From Flavobacterium sp. N502540 (GTDB lineage: Bacteria; Bacteroidota; Bacteroidia; Flavobacteriales; Flavobacteriaceae): a stretch of DNA of 64,000 bases. Each line of letters begins with the position of its first letter. The stretch's first letter is position 1. Location: the NCBI RefSeq assembly GCF_025947365.1, contig NZ_CP110012.1:4092001-4156000 (forward strand). Direction: 5' to 3'. Both the position numbers and the translations under genes were made by a program. A model generated the notes under the pieces. The model was given only the letters and a program-made list of their open reading frames with translations. It did not search any database and was not told where the DNA came from. Below are positions 8,193 to 16,115 of this stretch, piece by piece.

Positions 8193-9386
8193 ATGAACCC
8201 ATTATCAATTGAAAAACGTAATCTGGTTTTGCGTGCTATGGCGCAGCTGGTCGAGCAGGAGCGGAACCAGATTATCTTAACCAATCAGGAAGATCTTGCT
8301 GATTATGACGGCTCAGACTTAGCAATGGAAGAGCGTTTAAAGGTAGATGATAAAAAAGTGGATGAAATGATTTTATCACTCAATCAACTGGCTTCACAAG
8401 AAGATCCGGTTGGAGTAGAACGTTTTCATTTTGTTCATGATAATGGCATAAAAGTGATTAACAAAACGGCCGCTTTCGGGACGATTTTAATCATTTACGA
8501 ATCCCGCCCCGATGTTACAATTGAAGCTGGGGGAATAGCTTTTAAATCCGGAAATAAGATTTTATTGAAAGGTGGAAAAGAAGCTTTAAAATCGAATTTG
8601 AAAATTGTGAGTTTATGGCATCAGGCTTTAGAGAAAAACGGAGTTTCAAAGGACTGGGTGGAATATTTGAATTATAATCGCACAGAAACTCAGGCCTTTT
8701 TAGAAAAACCAACTCAAAAAGTAGATTTAATTGTTCCAAGAGGAGGAGAAAAGTTAATTGAGTTTGTCAAAGCACACGCCAGCTGCCCGGTTATTGTAAG
8801 CGGACGAGGAAATAATTTTGTCTACGTTCATGAAAAAGCAGATACGGATTTGGCTTTAAAAATAATTATAAATGCCAAAACTTCTAAAATTTCAGCTTGT
8901 AATGCAGTTGATAAGGTTTTAATAGATTCGAAGCTGCCTAATTTTGAAGGATTTACAGCTATTTTAATTGAAGAGCTAAAACAATATAAAGTAGAAGTAA
9001 TTGTTGATGAGTCACTAAAAAGTTTTGAAGATACTGAAACACTTCAAAATGAAGATATTTGGTACGAAGAGTTTCTGGATTATAAAATCGTAATTGGAGC
9101 TATTGATTCTGAAGAAAATGCAATCGAAAAAATAAATAAATATTGTGGAGGACACTCGGCAGTAATTATTACTAGGGACGATAAGGCAGCACAGGAATTT
9201 ATGGATGCTGTGGATACCGCAGCGGTTTATCAAAATGCTTCAACACGTTTTACAGATGGAGGACAGTTTGGTCTGGGAGGTGAATTAGCGATAAGTACCG
9301 ATAAATTGCATCAGCGGGGTCCTATCGGACTTCAGCATCTCGTAACCAATAAATGGTACGTGTACGGAGAGGGGCAAATTAGGTAA
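8193..9386 (+). CDS. proA: Gamma-glutamyl phosphate reductase
   Basis: A 397-residue aldehyde-dehydrogenase-fold enzyme for the second step of proline synthesis, reducing glutamyl phosphate to glutamate semialdehyde. Visible motifs are IYESRPDVTIEAGGIAFKSG near residue 106, LIVPRGGEKLIEF near residue 181, the active-site cysteine in TSKISACNAVDKVLID near residue 237, and the C-terminal ASTRFTDGGQFGLGGE. Together with proB it forms a proline module inside the arginine cluster, both pathways starting from glutamate. A repeat-rich spacer of about 290 bases follows before proB. Confidence 0.96.
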   Translation: MNPLSIEKRNLVLRAMAQLVEQERNQIILTNQEDLADYDGSDLAMEERLKVDDKKVDEMILSLNQLASQEDPVGVERFHFVHDNGIKVINKTAAFGTILIIYESRPDVTIEAGGIAFKSGNKILLKGGKEALKSNLKIVSLWHQALEKNGVSKDWVEYLNYNRTETQAFLEKPTQKVDLIVPRGGEKLIEFVKAHASCPVIVSGRGNNFVYVHEKADTDLALKIIINAKTSKISACNAVDKVLIDSKLPNFEGFTAILIEELKQYKVEVIVDESLKSFEDTETLQNEDIWYEEFLDYKIVIGAIDSEENAIEKINKYCGGHSAVIITRDDKAAQEFMDAVDTAAVYQNASTRFTDGGQFGLGGELAISTDKLHQRGPIGLQHLVTNKWYVYGEGQIR

Positions 9387-9678
9387 TTGAGGCAAATTAG
9401 GTAATTGAGGCAATTAGATAATTAGACAATTAGATCGTTGGACTTTCTTAGGATTTTAGATTGTAAATTATTAGAATTTGGAATTTTAAAAATTGGAATT
9501 TATCAAAACAAAGCTTTGCGAACCTAGTGTTTATCCAGACAAAGAAATTAAAAAACCTTGCGCCCTTTGCGGTTAAATAGAGAATATGGCAAATAAGATA
9601 ATTAAGGGAATTAGATAATTAGACAATTCTGAAAAAACTTAGAATCTCAGCATCTTAGAACCTTAGCACCTTTAAAAA
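9387..9678. repeat. Spacer of tandem and dispersed words (proA-proB)
   Basis: No gene is visible here. It opens with two direct copies of ggcaaattaggtaattga, continues with caattagataattagacaa words, then a segment reading accttgcgccctttgcggtt and a second set of gaattagataattagacaa, and ends in cttagaa/ccttag words just before proB. The same words recur in other spacers of this window. No promoter was recognised. Confidence 0.7.
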
Positions 9679-10440
9679 ATGAGTAAGAAGAGGATTTTAT
9701 TAAAAATAGGAAGTAATACTTTAACCAAAGAAACCAATCATATTTCACGGGGAAAGATCGAAGACCTCGGAATGCAGATTGCAGCTTTAAATAAAGAGTA
9801 CGAGTTTGTAATTGTGAGTTCCGGAGCAATCGCAGCGGCAAAGCAATTTGTAAAGCTCGAAAGTAAAGGAAAAGAAATTGTTGTGAAACAAGCCCTAGCA
9901 TCAATCGGGCAGCCACATTTGATGCGGATTTTCCACGAGAATTTCAGCGATTTGGGATTATTGACATCACAATGTTTATTGTCTTATTCTGATTTCGAGA
10001 AAGAGCAGTCTAAAGTCAATATTGTCAATACTATAAACGTTTTGGTAGAGAACAATTACATTCCGATTATTAATGAAAATGATACGGTTGCTACAGATGA
10101 GATCCGGTTTGGAGACAACGATAAACTGGCAGCACTGACAGCCGTTCTTTTAAATGTTGATATTTTGATTATTGCCACCAATACAAATGGGATTTATACC
10201 AAAGATTCGATTCACGATGAAATTCCTGAAACGATCAAACTGGTAAAGGATTTAAGAATATTGGAAAATGAAATTGGAGAATCAAAATCATCACATGGAA
10301 CAGGAGGGATGCAGTCGAAGATAGAAGCTGCCGCAATTGCAAAAGCTGCCAATATTGAAACCTGGATCGTTAACGGTTTAAATGATAATTTTATTTTGAA
10401 GGCTTTAAAGGATGAGATTCCCTTTACTAAAATAATCTAA
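9679..10440 (+). CDS. proB: Glutamate 5-kinase, short form without PUA domain
   Basis: A 253-residue amino-acid kinase phosphorylating glutamate on its gamma-carboxyl with ATP. The start KRILLKIGSNTLT is the nucleotide loop, VIVSSGAIAAAK follows near residue 44, IPIINENDTVATDEIRFGDN near residue 129 binds substrate, and GTGGMQSKIEAA near residue 208 is the ATP-binding segment. The protein stops where the family's optional C-terminal PUA domain would begin, so it is the single-domain form (about 260 residues). Gene order proA-proB is reversed relative to the usual proBA. Confidence 0.95.
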   Translation: MSKKRILLKIGSNTLTKETNHISRGKIEDLGMQIAALNKEYEFVIVSSGAIAAAKQFVKLESKGKEIVVKQALASIGQPHLMRIFHENFSDLGLLTSQCLLSYSDFEKEQSKVNIVNTINVLVENNYIPIINENDTVATDEIRFGDNDKLAALTAVLLNVDILIIATNTNGIYTKDSIHDEIPETIKLVKDLRILENEIGESKSSHGTGGMQSKIEAAAIAKAANIETWIVNGLNDNFILKALKDEIPFTKII

Positions 10441-10446
10441 TGGGGC

Positions 10447-10497
10447 AATTAGAAAATTAGTTAATTAGATAATGCACAATTATCCAATTTTCTAATT
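10447..10497. repeat. 12-bp inverted repeat in the proB-argF' spacer
   Basis: AATTAGAAAATT at 10447-10458 pairs with AATTTTCTAATT at 10486-10497. The loop contains further ttaattagataat words of the same kind. It belongs to the family of word-based inverted repeats that fill the spacers of this cluster. Confidence 0.7.
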
Positions 10498-10529
10498 ATC
10501 ACATTATCTAAATTAAAAAAGAAAAAACA

Positions 10530-11477
10530 ATGAATTATATTTCAATACAAGATATCGACTCCTTATCAAAATGGGTGAAAGGTGCGTTAAAAATTAAAAA
10601 GAACCCACTTAAAAATCAGGCTTTAGGGAAGAATAAAACCTTAGGAATGTTATTTTTTAATCCAAGTTTAAGAACGCGTCTGAGTACTCAGAAAGCGGCT
10701 GTGAACTTAGGGATGAATGTTATGGTAATGAATTTTACCAACGAAGGCTGGACGTTAGAATTCGAAGATGGAGCCATTATGGATTCAGGTGCGTCAGAGC
10801 ACATTAAAGAAGCTGCAGAAGTAGTGTCACAGTATTGCGATATTATTGCAATTCGTGCTTTCGCAGGTTTGGCAGACAAAGAAAAAGATTATGCTGAAAC
10901 GGTAATTTCAGGATTTTTGAAACACGCAACCGTACCCATTGTAAATATGGAAAGTGCCGTACGTCATCCGATGCAATCTTTAGCGGATGCTATTACCATG
11001 GAAGAATACAAAACCAAGCATAAACCCAAAGTAGTACTTTCCTGGGCGCCTCATCCAAAAGCTTTGCCACAGGCCGTTGCCAATTCATTCGTAGAAATGA
11101 TGCAAATGCAAAAAGATATGGATTTTGTAATCACACATCCGGAAGGTTACGAATTAAGCCCTGAAATCACAAAAGACTGTAAAATAGAATACGATCAGAA
11201 CAAAGCGTTTGAAAATGCCGATTTTGTGTACGTAAAAAACTGGAGCAATTTTAACGACTACGGAAAAGTAACCAATACAGACCCAAACTGGACTGTTACA
11301 GCCGAGAAAATGGCTTTAACCAACAATGGGAAATTCATGCATTGTCTTCCTGTTCGTCGTAACGTTATTGTAAGCGATGAAGTACTCGACGGTAAGAATT
11401 CAATTGTAATTCAGCAGGCCAATAACAGAACATATTCAGCGCAGTTAGTTTTACAGAAGATTTTGAAAAAACTTTAA
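10530..11477 (+). CDS. argF': N-acylornithine carbamoyltransferase (probably N-succinylornithine)
   Basis: A 315-residue transcarbamylase that moves the carbamoyl group of carbamoyl phosphate to N-acylornithine. The phosphate loop is NPSLRTRLST at residues 44-53, instead of the STRT of ordinary ornithine transcarbamylase, and the C-terminal FMHCLPVRRN is the HCLP motif. EFEDGAIMDSGASEH at residues 77-91 and SWAPHPKALPQAV are typical of the acetyl/succinylornithine branch. Ser89, just before Glu90-His91, falls where Xanthomonas acetylornithine enzymes have Glu and Bacteroides succinylornithine enzymes have Pro, by motif alignment from memory. A small residue there favours the succinyl substrate. 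Confidence 0.93.
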   Translation: MNYISIQDIDSLSKWVKGALKIKKNPLKNQALGKNKTLGMLFFNPSLRTRLSTQKAAVNLGMNVMVMNFTNEGWTLEFEDGAIMDSGASEHIKEAAEVVSQYCDIIAIRAFAGLADKEKDYAETVISGFLKHATVPIVNMESAVRHPMQSLADAITMEEYKTKHKPKVVLSWAPHPKALPQAVANSFVEMMQMQKDMDFVITHPEGYELSPEITKDCKIEYDQNKAFENADFVYVKNWSNFNDYGKVTNTDPNWTVTAEKMALTNNGKFMHCLPVRRNVIVSDEVLDGKNSIVIQQANNRTYSAQLVLQKILKKL

Positions 11478-11578
11478 TTTGAGGTACAAAGGCACAAAGC
11501 TGCAAAGGTACAAAGGTTAAAAAACCTTAAAAGAAACCTTTGAACCTTTGTCACTCTGAACCTCTGAACCTAAAAAAA
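11478..11578. repeat. Spacer of CAAAGGT / ACCTTTG words (argF'-argB)
   Basis: Left half: words such as gaggtacaaaggcacaaag and gcaaaggtacaaaggtt. Right half: their inverted counterparts, aaacctttgaacctttg and gaacctctgaacct. The two halves can form a long imperfect hairpin around aaaaaacc. The same word family is at the right end of the window (63800-63965). Confidence 0.75.
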
Positions 11579-12352
11579 ATGAAAGTTACAGTAATAAAAA
11601 TAGGTGGAAACATCATCGACAATCCGGCGGAACTAGAGCAATTCTTAACTGATTTTTCTAAAATAAAAGGTCATAAAGTACTAGTTCATGGTGGAGGAAA
11701 ATCGGCTACAAAAATGGCTCAGAGTATTGGATTGGTGCCGCAAATGGTTGATGGACGCCGAATTACAGATGCTGCAATGCTTGATGTTGTGGTCATGATT
11801 TACGCAGGCCAAATCAACAAACATATTGTAGCGCAATTACAGTCAAAAGACAACAATGCGATAGGATTCTCTGGAGCTGATGGAAATTTAATCCAGTCTG
11901 TAAAACGAAACCACCCTACAATCGATTATGGCTTTGTGGGAGATGTAAAACAAGTTAACACCAAGTTATTGGCTACGTTATTAGAAAACGGAATTGTTCC
12001 TGTTTTCTGTGCCATCACACACGACAAAAACGGACAATTATTAAACACCAATGCCGATACCATTGCAAGTGAGTTATCCATTGCTTTGTCTGAAGTTTTT
12101 GAGGTTACATTGACCTATTGTTTTGAAAAGCAAGGCGTTTTGCAGGATTCAGAAGACGATACATCAGTGATAACCGAAATCAACGAAGCTTTATACAACA
12201 AACTTAAAGAAGAAAAAGTGATCCATTCCGGAATGATTCCAAAATTAGATAATTGCTTCAATAGTTTGTCAAGAGGAGTGCAGCAAATTAAAATCGGACA
12301 CCACAAAATGCTTCAAAATTCGGAGATTCTGCATACAAGCATTACGTTATAA
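11579..12352 (+). CDS. argB: N-acylglutamate kinase
   Basis: A 257-residue amino-acid kinase phosphorylating N-acetyl- or N-succinyl-glutamate. It starts MKVTVIKIGGNIIDNP (nucleotide loop). LVHGGGKSATKMAQSIG near residue 37 and VDGRRITDAAMLDVVVM near residue 57 bind the acylglutamate, and EEKVIHSGMIPKLDNCF near residue 215 is the ATP segment. I reject an ATG 13 codons upstream because the extra residues come from the caaaggt-type repeat spacer. No N-terminal extension characteristic of the arginine-inhibited hexameric enzymes is seen, so direct arginine feedback is doubtful. Confidence 0.94.
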   Translation: MKVTVIKIGGNIIDNPAELEQFLTDFSKIKGHKVLVHGGGKSATKMAQSIGLVPQMVDGRRITDAAMLDVVVMIYAGQINKHIVAQLQSKDNNAIGFSGADGNLIQSVKRNHPTIDYGFVGDVKQVNTKLLATLLENGIVPVFCAITHDKNGQLLNTNADTIASELSIALSEVFEVTLTYCFEKQGVLQDSEDDTSVITEINEALYNKLKEEKVIHSGMIPKLDNCFNSLSRGVQQIKIGHHKMLQNSEILHTSITL

Positions 12353-12437
12353 AAGAAAAAGTTGCTAAGTTCCTTAGAAACTAAGACTTTTGCAGTCTTA
12401 GAACCTTAGAATCTTAGTGCCTCAGTACCTAATAAAA
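12353..12437. repeat. Spacer of CTTAG / CTAAG words (argB-argE)
   Basis: Left arm ctaagttccttagaaactaa followed by GAC, right arm gtcttagaaccttagaatct followed by TAG, separated by about seven bases. The arms are close to perfect inverted complements. The same words occur just before proB (9640-9680). Confidence 0.75.
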
Positions 12438-13508
12438 ATGAAAAATATAGAAACGCTTACTAAAGAAGCAATTAGTTTATTAAAAAGTCTTATCGAGACC
12501 CCTTCCTTTTCAAGTGAAGAAGACCAAACAGCCCTTTTAATCGAAAATTGGTTCAATCAAAACGAAATTCCTTTTCAAAGAGAAAACAATAATGTGTGGG
12601 CTTTCAACAAATATTTCGATGAAAATAAACCAACACTTTTATTAAACTCACACCACGATACGGTAAAACCCAATCAGGCTTATACTAACGATCCGTTTAA
12701 AGCCATCGAAAAGGATGGGAAACTATTTGGATTAGGAAGTAATGATGCCGGAGGCTGTCTGGTTTCGTTGCTGGCAACATTTGTGCATTTCTACGAAAAC
12801 CAAAACTTATCACATAATATCGTTATTGTAGCTTCTGCCGAAGAAGAAAGCAGCGGAAAGAATGGTTTAAACAGCGTTTTAAAGCACTTACCAGAATTAG
12901 ATTGCGCTATTGTGGGCGAACCTACTTTAATGCAATTGGCGGTTGCCGAAAAAGGATTGTTGGTTTTAGACGTAAAAGTCAAAGGAACCGCAAGTCATGC
13001 CGCACATCAAAACGACGATAATGCTATCTATAAATCAATTCCCGTAATGGAATGGTTTAAAAATTATAAATTCGATAAAATTTCGGAGGTTCTGGGTCCT
13101 GTAAAAATGACCGTAACGCAAATCAGTGCAGGAAAACAGCACAATGTAGTACCCTCAGAATGCGATTTAGTAGTCGATATTCGTGTGACTGACTGTTATT
13201 CGAACACAGAGATTCTTGAAGTAGTAAAAGCCAATATAAACGCCGAAGTAACGCCAAGATCAATGCATCTGAATGCCTCATCAATTCCGGTTGCACATGG
13301 TTTGGTACAAGCAGGAATCGCTTTAGGAAGAACTACTTATGGCTCACCTACACTTTCAGATCAGTCCGTTTTAAGCTGTCAGTCTTTAAAATTAGGACCT
13401 GGAGAAACCTTACGTTCACATTCAGCAGACGAATTTATTTTTGTAAATGAAATTGAAGAAGGAATCGATTTGTATATCAAAATACTAAACGGGTTCTTTA
13501 AATTATAA
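12438..13508 (+). CDS. argE: M20 deacylase: N-acylcitrulline/ornithine deacylase
   Basis: A 356-residue M20-family metallopeptidase that removes the acyl group to release citrulline or ornithine. Zinc ligands are visible in NSHHDTVKP (His and Asp) near residue 71 and in GLGSNDAGG (bridging Asp), with the catalytic Glu in ASAEEESSGKNG and AIVGEPT after it. In a pathway with an acylornithine transcarbamylase the physiological substrate should be acylcitrulline. The start at 12438 excludes seven codons read from the repeat spacer. A strong hairpin follows the gene, so argH may be partly uncoupled. Confidence 0.9.
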   Translation: MKNIETLTKEAISLLKSLIETPSFSSEEDQTALLIENWFNQNEIPFQRENNNVWAFNKYFDENKPTLLLNSHHDTVKPNQAYTNDPFKAIEKDGKLFGLGSNDAGGCLVSLLATFVHFYENQNLSHNIVIVASAEEESSGKNGLNSVLKHLPELDCAIVGEPTLMQLAVAEKGLLVLDVKVKGTASHAAHQNDDNAIYKSIPVMEWFKNYKFDKISEVLGPVKMTVTQISAGKQHNVVPSECDLVVDIRVTDCYSNTEILEVVKANINAEVTPRSMHLNASSIPVAHGLVQAGIALGRTTYGSPTLSDQSVLSCQSLKLGPGETLRSHSADEFIFVNEIEEGIDLYIKILNGFFKL

Positions 13509-13521
13509 TTGAAACGAAATT

Positions 13522-13556
13522 AAACCCGACAGGCTTCAAAAACCTGTCGGGTTTGT
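13522..13556 (+). terminator. 12-bp hairpin after argE (terminator-like)
   Basis: AAACCCGACAGG at 13522-13533 and CCTGTCGGGTTT at 13543-13554 are perfectly complementary with a 9-base loop. The T-run is short (TTTG), so read-through into argH is likely. It is followed by a spacer of atctaa/tctaag words before argH. Confidence 0.75.
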
Positions 13557-13648
13557 AATATAAACAGGCATATTGGTGTGATTAGAAAATAAAGACAAAG
13601 AAAGGAGTCTAACAATCTAACGATCTAAGAAGTCTAAAAATCTAAGTT

Positions 13649-14929
13649 ATGAAACTTTGGGAAAAAGGAATACCAACAGCTAAACAAATCGAGCAATTTA
13701 CCGTTGGAAACGACCGGGAACTTGATTTAGTTCTTGCAAAATACGATGCACTGGGATCCATTGCACATGCCAAAATGCTCGGACAAATTGGTTTATTAAC
13801 TCAGGAAGAAACCACTTCTTTAGTAGATGTATTAAATGAGATTATTGCTGATGTTGCCGTTGGAAATTTCGAAATAGAAAACAGTTTTGAAGACGTACAC
13901 TCCAAAATAGAGTATTTACTCACCGTAAAACTAGGAGACGCCGGAAAAAAAATCCACACAGCGCGTTCCCGTAACGATCAGGTTTTGGTAGACGTTCATT
14001 TGTATTTAAAAGACGAGTTAAAAGCAATAAAAGAGCAGGTAAAAACACTTTTTGATTTGTTGATGGAATCTGCAGAGAAACATCAGAATGTCTTGTTACC
14101 CGGATATACACATTTGCAGATCGCGATGCCATCGTCTTTTGGAATGTGGTTTTCAGCCTATGCCGAAAGCTTAATTGATGACATTACCATGTTAAATGCA
14201 GCCTCGAAAGTAGTCGACCAGAATCCGCTGGGATCTGCTGCAGGGTACGGAAGCTCATTCCCAATCAACAGAACTTTTACTACTCAGGAATTAGGATTTG
14301 AAACCCTAAAATTCAATGCCGTTGCAGCTCAAATGAGCCGTGGAAAAGCCGAGAAAACTGTAGCATTTGCTATGAGTAGTGTCGCTGCAACCTTGTCAAA
14401 ATTTGCCATGGACGTTTGTTTGTATATGAGCCAGAACTTTGATTTTATAAGTTTGCCATCGCATCTTACAACAGGTTCCAGTATTATGCCTCACAAGAAA
14501 AACCCGGATGTTTTTGAATTGATCAGAGGAAAATGCAATAAGATTCAGTCACTTCCTTACGAAATAACTTTAATCACCAATAATTTACCAAGTGGTTATC
14601 ACAGAGACTTTCAGCTCTTAAAAGAAGGTTTGTTTCCTGCGATTCAAAACTTAAAAGCCTGTCTGGATATTGCTATTTTTTCTGTAAAAGATATTACCGT
14701 AAAAGACAACATACTGAAAGATAAAAAATACGATTATTTGTTTACAGTAGATACTTTAAACGAAATGGTAGTGGCTGGTATACCTTTCAGAGACGCGTAC
14801 AAAGAAGTTGCGGAACAATTGGAAGCCGGAACGTACCAATCGCCTAAAGAAACAAAACACACCCATGAAGGCAGTATCAATAATTTATGCCTGAATGCTA
14901 TTAAAGATAAAATGAAAGCAGCTTTATAA
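13649..14929 (+). CDS. argH: Argininosuccinate lyase
   Basis: A 426-residue lyase splitting argininosuccinate into arginine and fumarate, last step of the pathway. It starts MKLWEKGIPT. EDVHSKIEYLL near residue 73 and HTARSRNDQVLVDVHLYL near residue 91 bind substrate, YTHLQIAMPSSFGMWF carries the catalytic His, and TGSSIMPHKKNPDVFELIRG near residue 279 is the superfamily signature. Length is slightly below the usual 450-460 residues but all motifs are present. It is the last gene of the cluster and is followed by a strong terminator. Confidence 0.96.
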   Translation: MKLWEKGIPTAKQIEQFTVGNDRELDLVLAKYDALGSIAHAKMLGQIGLLTQEETTSLVDVLNEIIADVAVGNFEIENSFEDVHSKIEYLLTVKLGDAGKKIHTARSRNDQVLVDVHLYLKDELKAIKEQVKTLFDLLMESAEKHQNVLLPGYTHLQIAMPSSFGMWFSAYAESLIDDITMLNAASKVVDQNPLGSAAGYGSSFPINRTFTTQELGFETLKFNAVAAQMSRGKAEKTVAFAMSSVAATLSKFAMDVCLYMSQNFDFISLPSHLTTGSSIMPHKKNPDVFELIRGKCNKIQSLPYEITLITNNLPSGYHRDFQLLKEGLFPAIQNLKACLDIAIFSVKDITVKDNILKDKKYDYLFTVDTLNEMVVAGIPFRDAYKEVAEQLEAGTYQSPKETKHTHEGSINNLCLNAIKDKMKAAL

Positions 14930-14946
14930 AGGAAGCAAACCCATCA

Positions 14947-14986
14947 AAAAACCGATTTGTATCTGATGCGAATCGGTTTTTTTTTT
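14947..14986 (+). terminator. Terminator at the end of the arginine cluster
   Basis: AAAAACCGATT and AATCGGTTTTT form an 11-bp stem (14947-14957 with 14971-14981) with a 13-base loop, followed by a T-run. Confidence 0.9.
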
Positions 14987-15113
14987 ATTGCAGTTTAAAA
15001 ATATTCAGGTTTTGCATTTGAATGATTGAGTTTCGTAGGTTTTTTTTTACTTAAGATAATTGTTCTTAGTAAAAAAAAGTTTATTTTTGATATTTAGTTT
15101 TGAAAATTAAAGT

Positions 15114-16115
15114 ATGAATAAGTTTGATGATCAGGCCACCAAAGGCCTTTGGGAAAGGGGATTATTGAGTAAAAATAAGTATGAGGAAATTACATCCTAT
15201 CGCGGATTGAATATTTTTTCACTAAATGCAGAACTTAAATTAGCCCTGTACTTGTCTGTATTGTTGTTTACTTCAGGAATCGGAATTTTAATTTACAAAA
15301 ATATTGATTCCATAGGTCACATAGCAATTCTTTCGCTGTTGTTGATTGTTATTGGAGTTTGTTTTTACTTCTGTTTTAAAAATGCCAAAGGATTTCAAAA
15401 AATAGAAACCACCTTTGAGCACCCGGTTTTAGAATACCTGGTTCTGGCCGCTACTATACTTACTTGTATTTTTATTGGGTATTTACAGTTTCAGTACCAA
15501 ACCTTCGGAACGCATTACGGACTGGCGACTTTAATTCCAACTCTGGTAAGTTTCTTTTGTGCGTATTATTTCGATAATAAAAGCGTTTTGACAATCGCAA
15601 TTACCGGTTTGGCAGCTTATGTCGGACTTTCTGTTACACCACAGGATTTGGTGAATAATAGTAATTTCTACCAGGATCCAAGTTTAAGTTATTCGGCAAT
15701 TTTATTGGCTGTTTTACTTATTTTATGGACGGTTTACAGCTCCAGAATTCAATTAAAACCCCATTTCAATATCATTTATCACACTTTTGCTTTGCACATT
15801 GCCAGTATTGCATTAATTCATAATCTGACGGATTCTTATACGGATGGTATTTGGCTGCTTTTTGCAATTGTTTTGGCTGTGTCAACGTATTATTTTTATA
15901 AAGTAAGTTACAAGCTTAAAGCTATTTCATTGTATGTTTTTATGATTATTTATGCTTATATAGGTCTCAATATATTCGTATTTAGAGTTTTTGAGAGCAT
16001 TAATTTTTCTGATATCTGGGAATTATTTATTTTAATCCTTCCTTTATATTTTATAGGCTCAATCATACTATTCATCAAATTAATTAAGAAATTCAATAAA
16101 GAAATTGCAGCATGA
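15114..16115 (+). CDS. DUF2157-like multi-pass membrane protein
   Basis: A 333-residue protein with a short charged N-terminus (KGLWERGLLSKNKYEEI, the helix-turn DUF2157 opening) followed by about nine hydrophobic segments from residue 43 to near the C-terminus. No catalytic motif is visible and the family has no established function. The stop overlaps the ATG of the next gene by 4 bases (ATGA), so the two proteins are translationally coupled and probably work together in the inner membrane. Confidence 0.75.
   Translation: MNKFDDQATKGLWERGLLSKNKYEEITSYRGLNIFSLNAELKLALYLSVLLFTSGIGILIYKNIDSIGHIAILSLLLIVIGVCFYFCFKNAKGFQKIETTFEHPVLEYLVLAATILTCIFIGYLQFQYQTFGTHYGLATLIPTLVSFFCAYYFDNKSVLTIAITGLAAYVGLSVTPQDLVNNSNFYQDPSLSYSAILLAVLLILWTVYSSRIQLKPHFNIIYHTFALHIASIALIHNLTDSYTDGIWLLFAIVLAVSTYYFYKVSYKLKAISLYVFMIIYAYIGLNIFVFRVFESINFSDIWELFILILPLYFIGSIILFIKLIKKFNKEIAA

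Noticed and set aside
13522..13556. Complete stop of transcription between argE and argH
   Set aside because: The hairpin is strong but followed only by TTTG. argH has no clear promoter box in the spacer, so I treat read-through as likely and the cluster as continuing.
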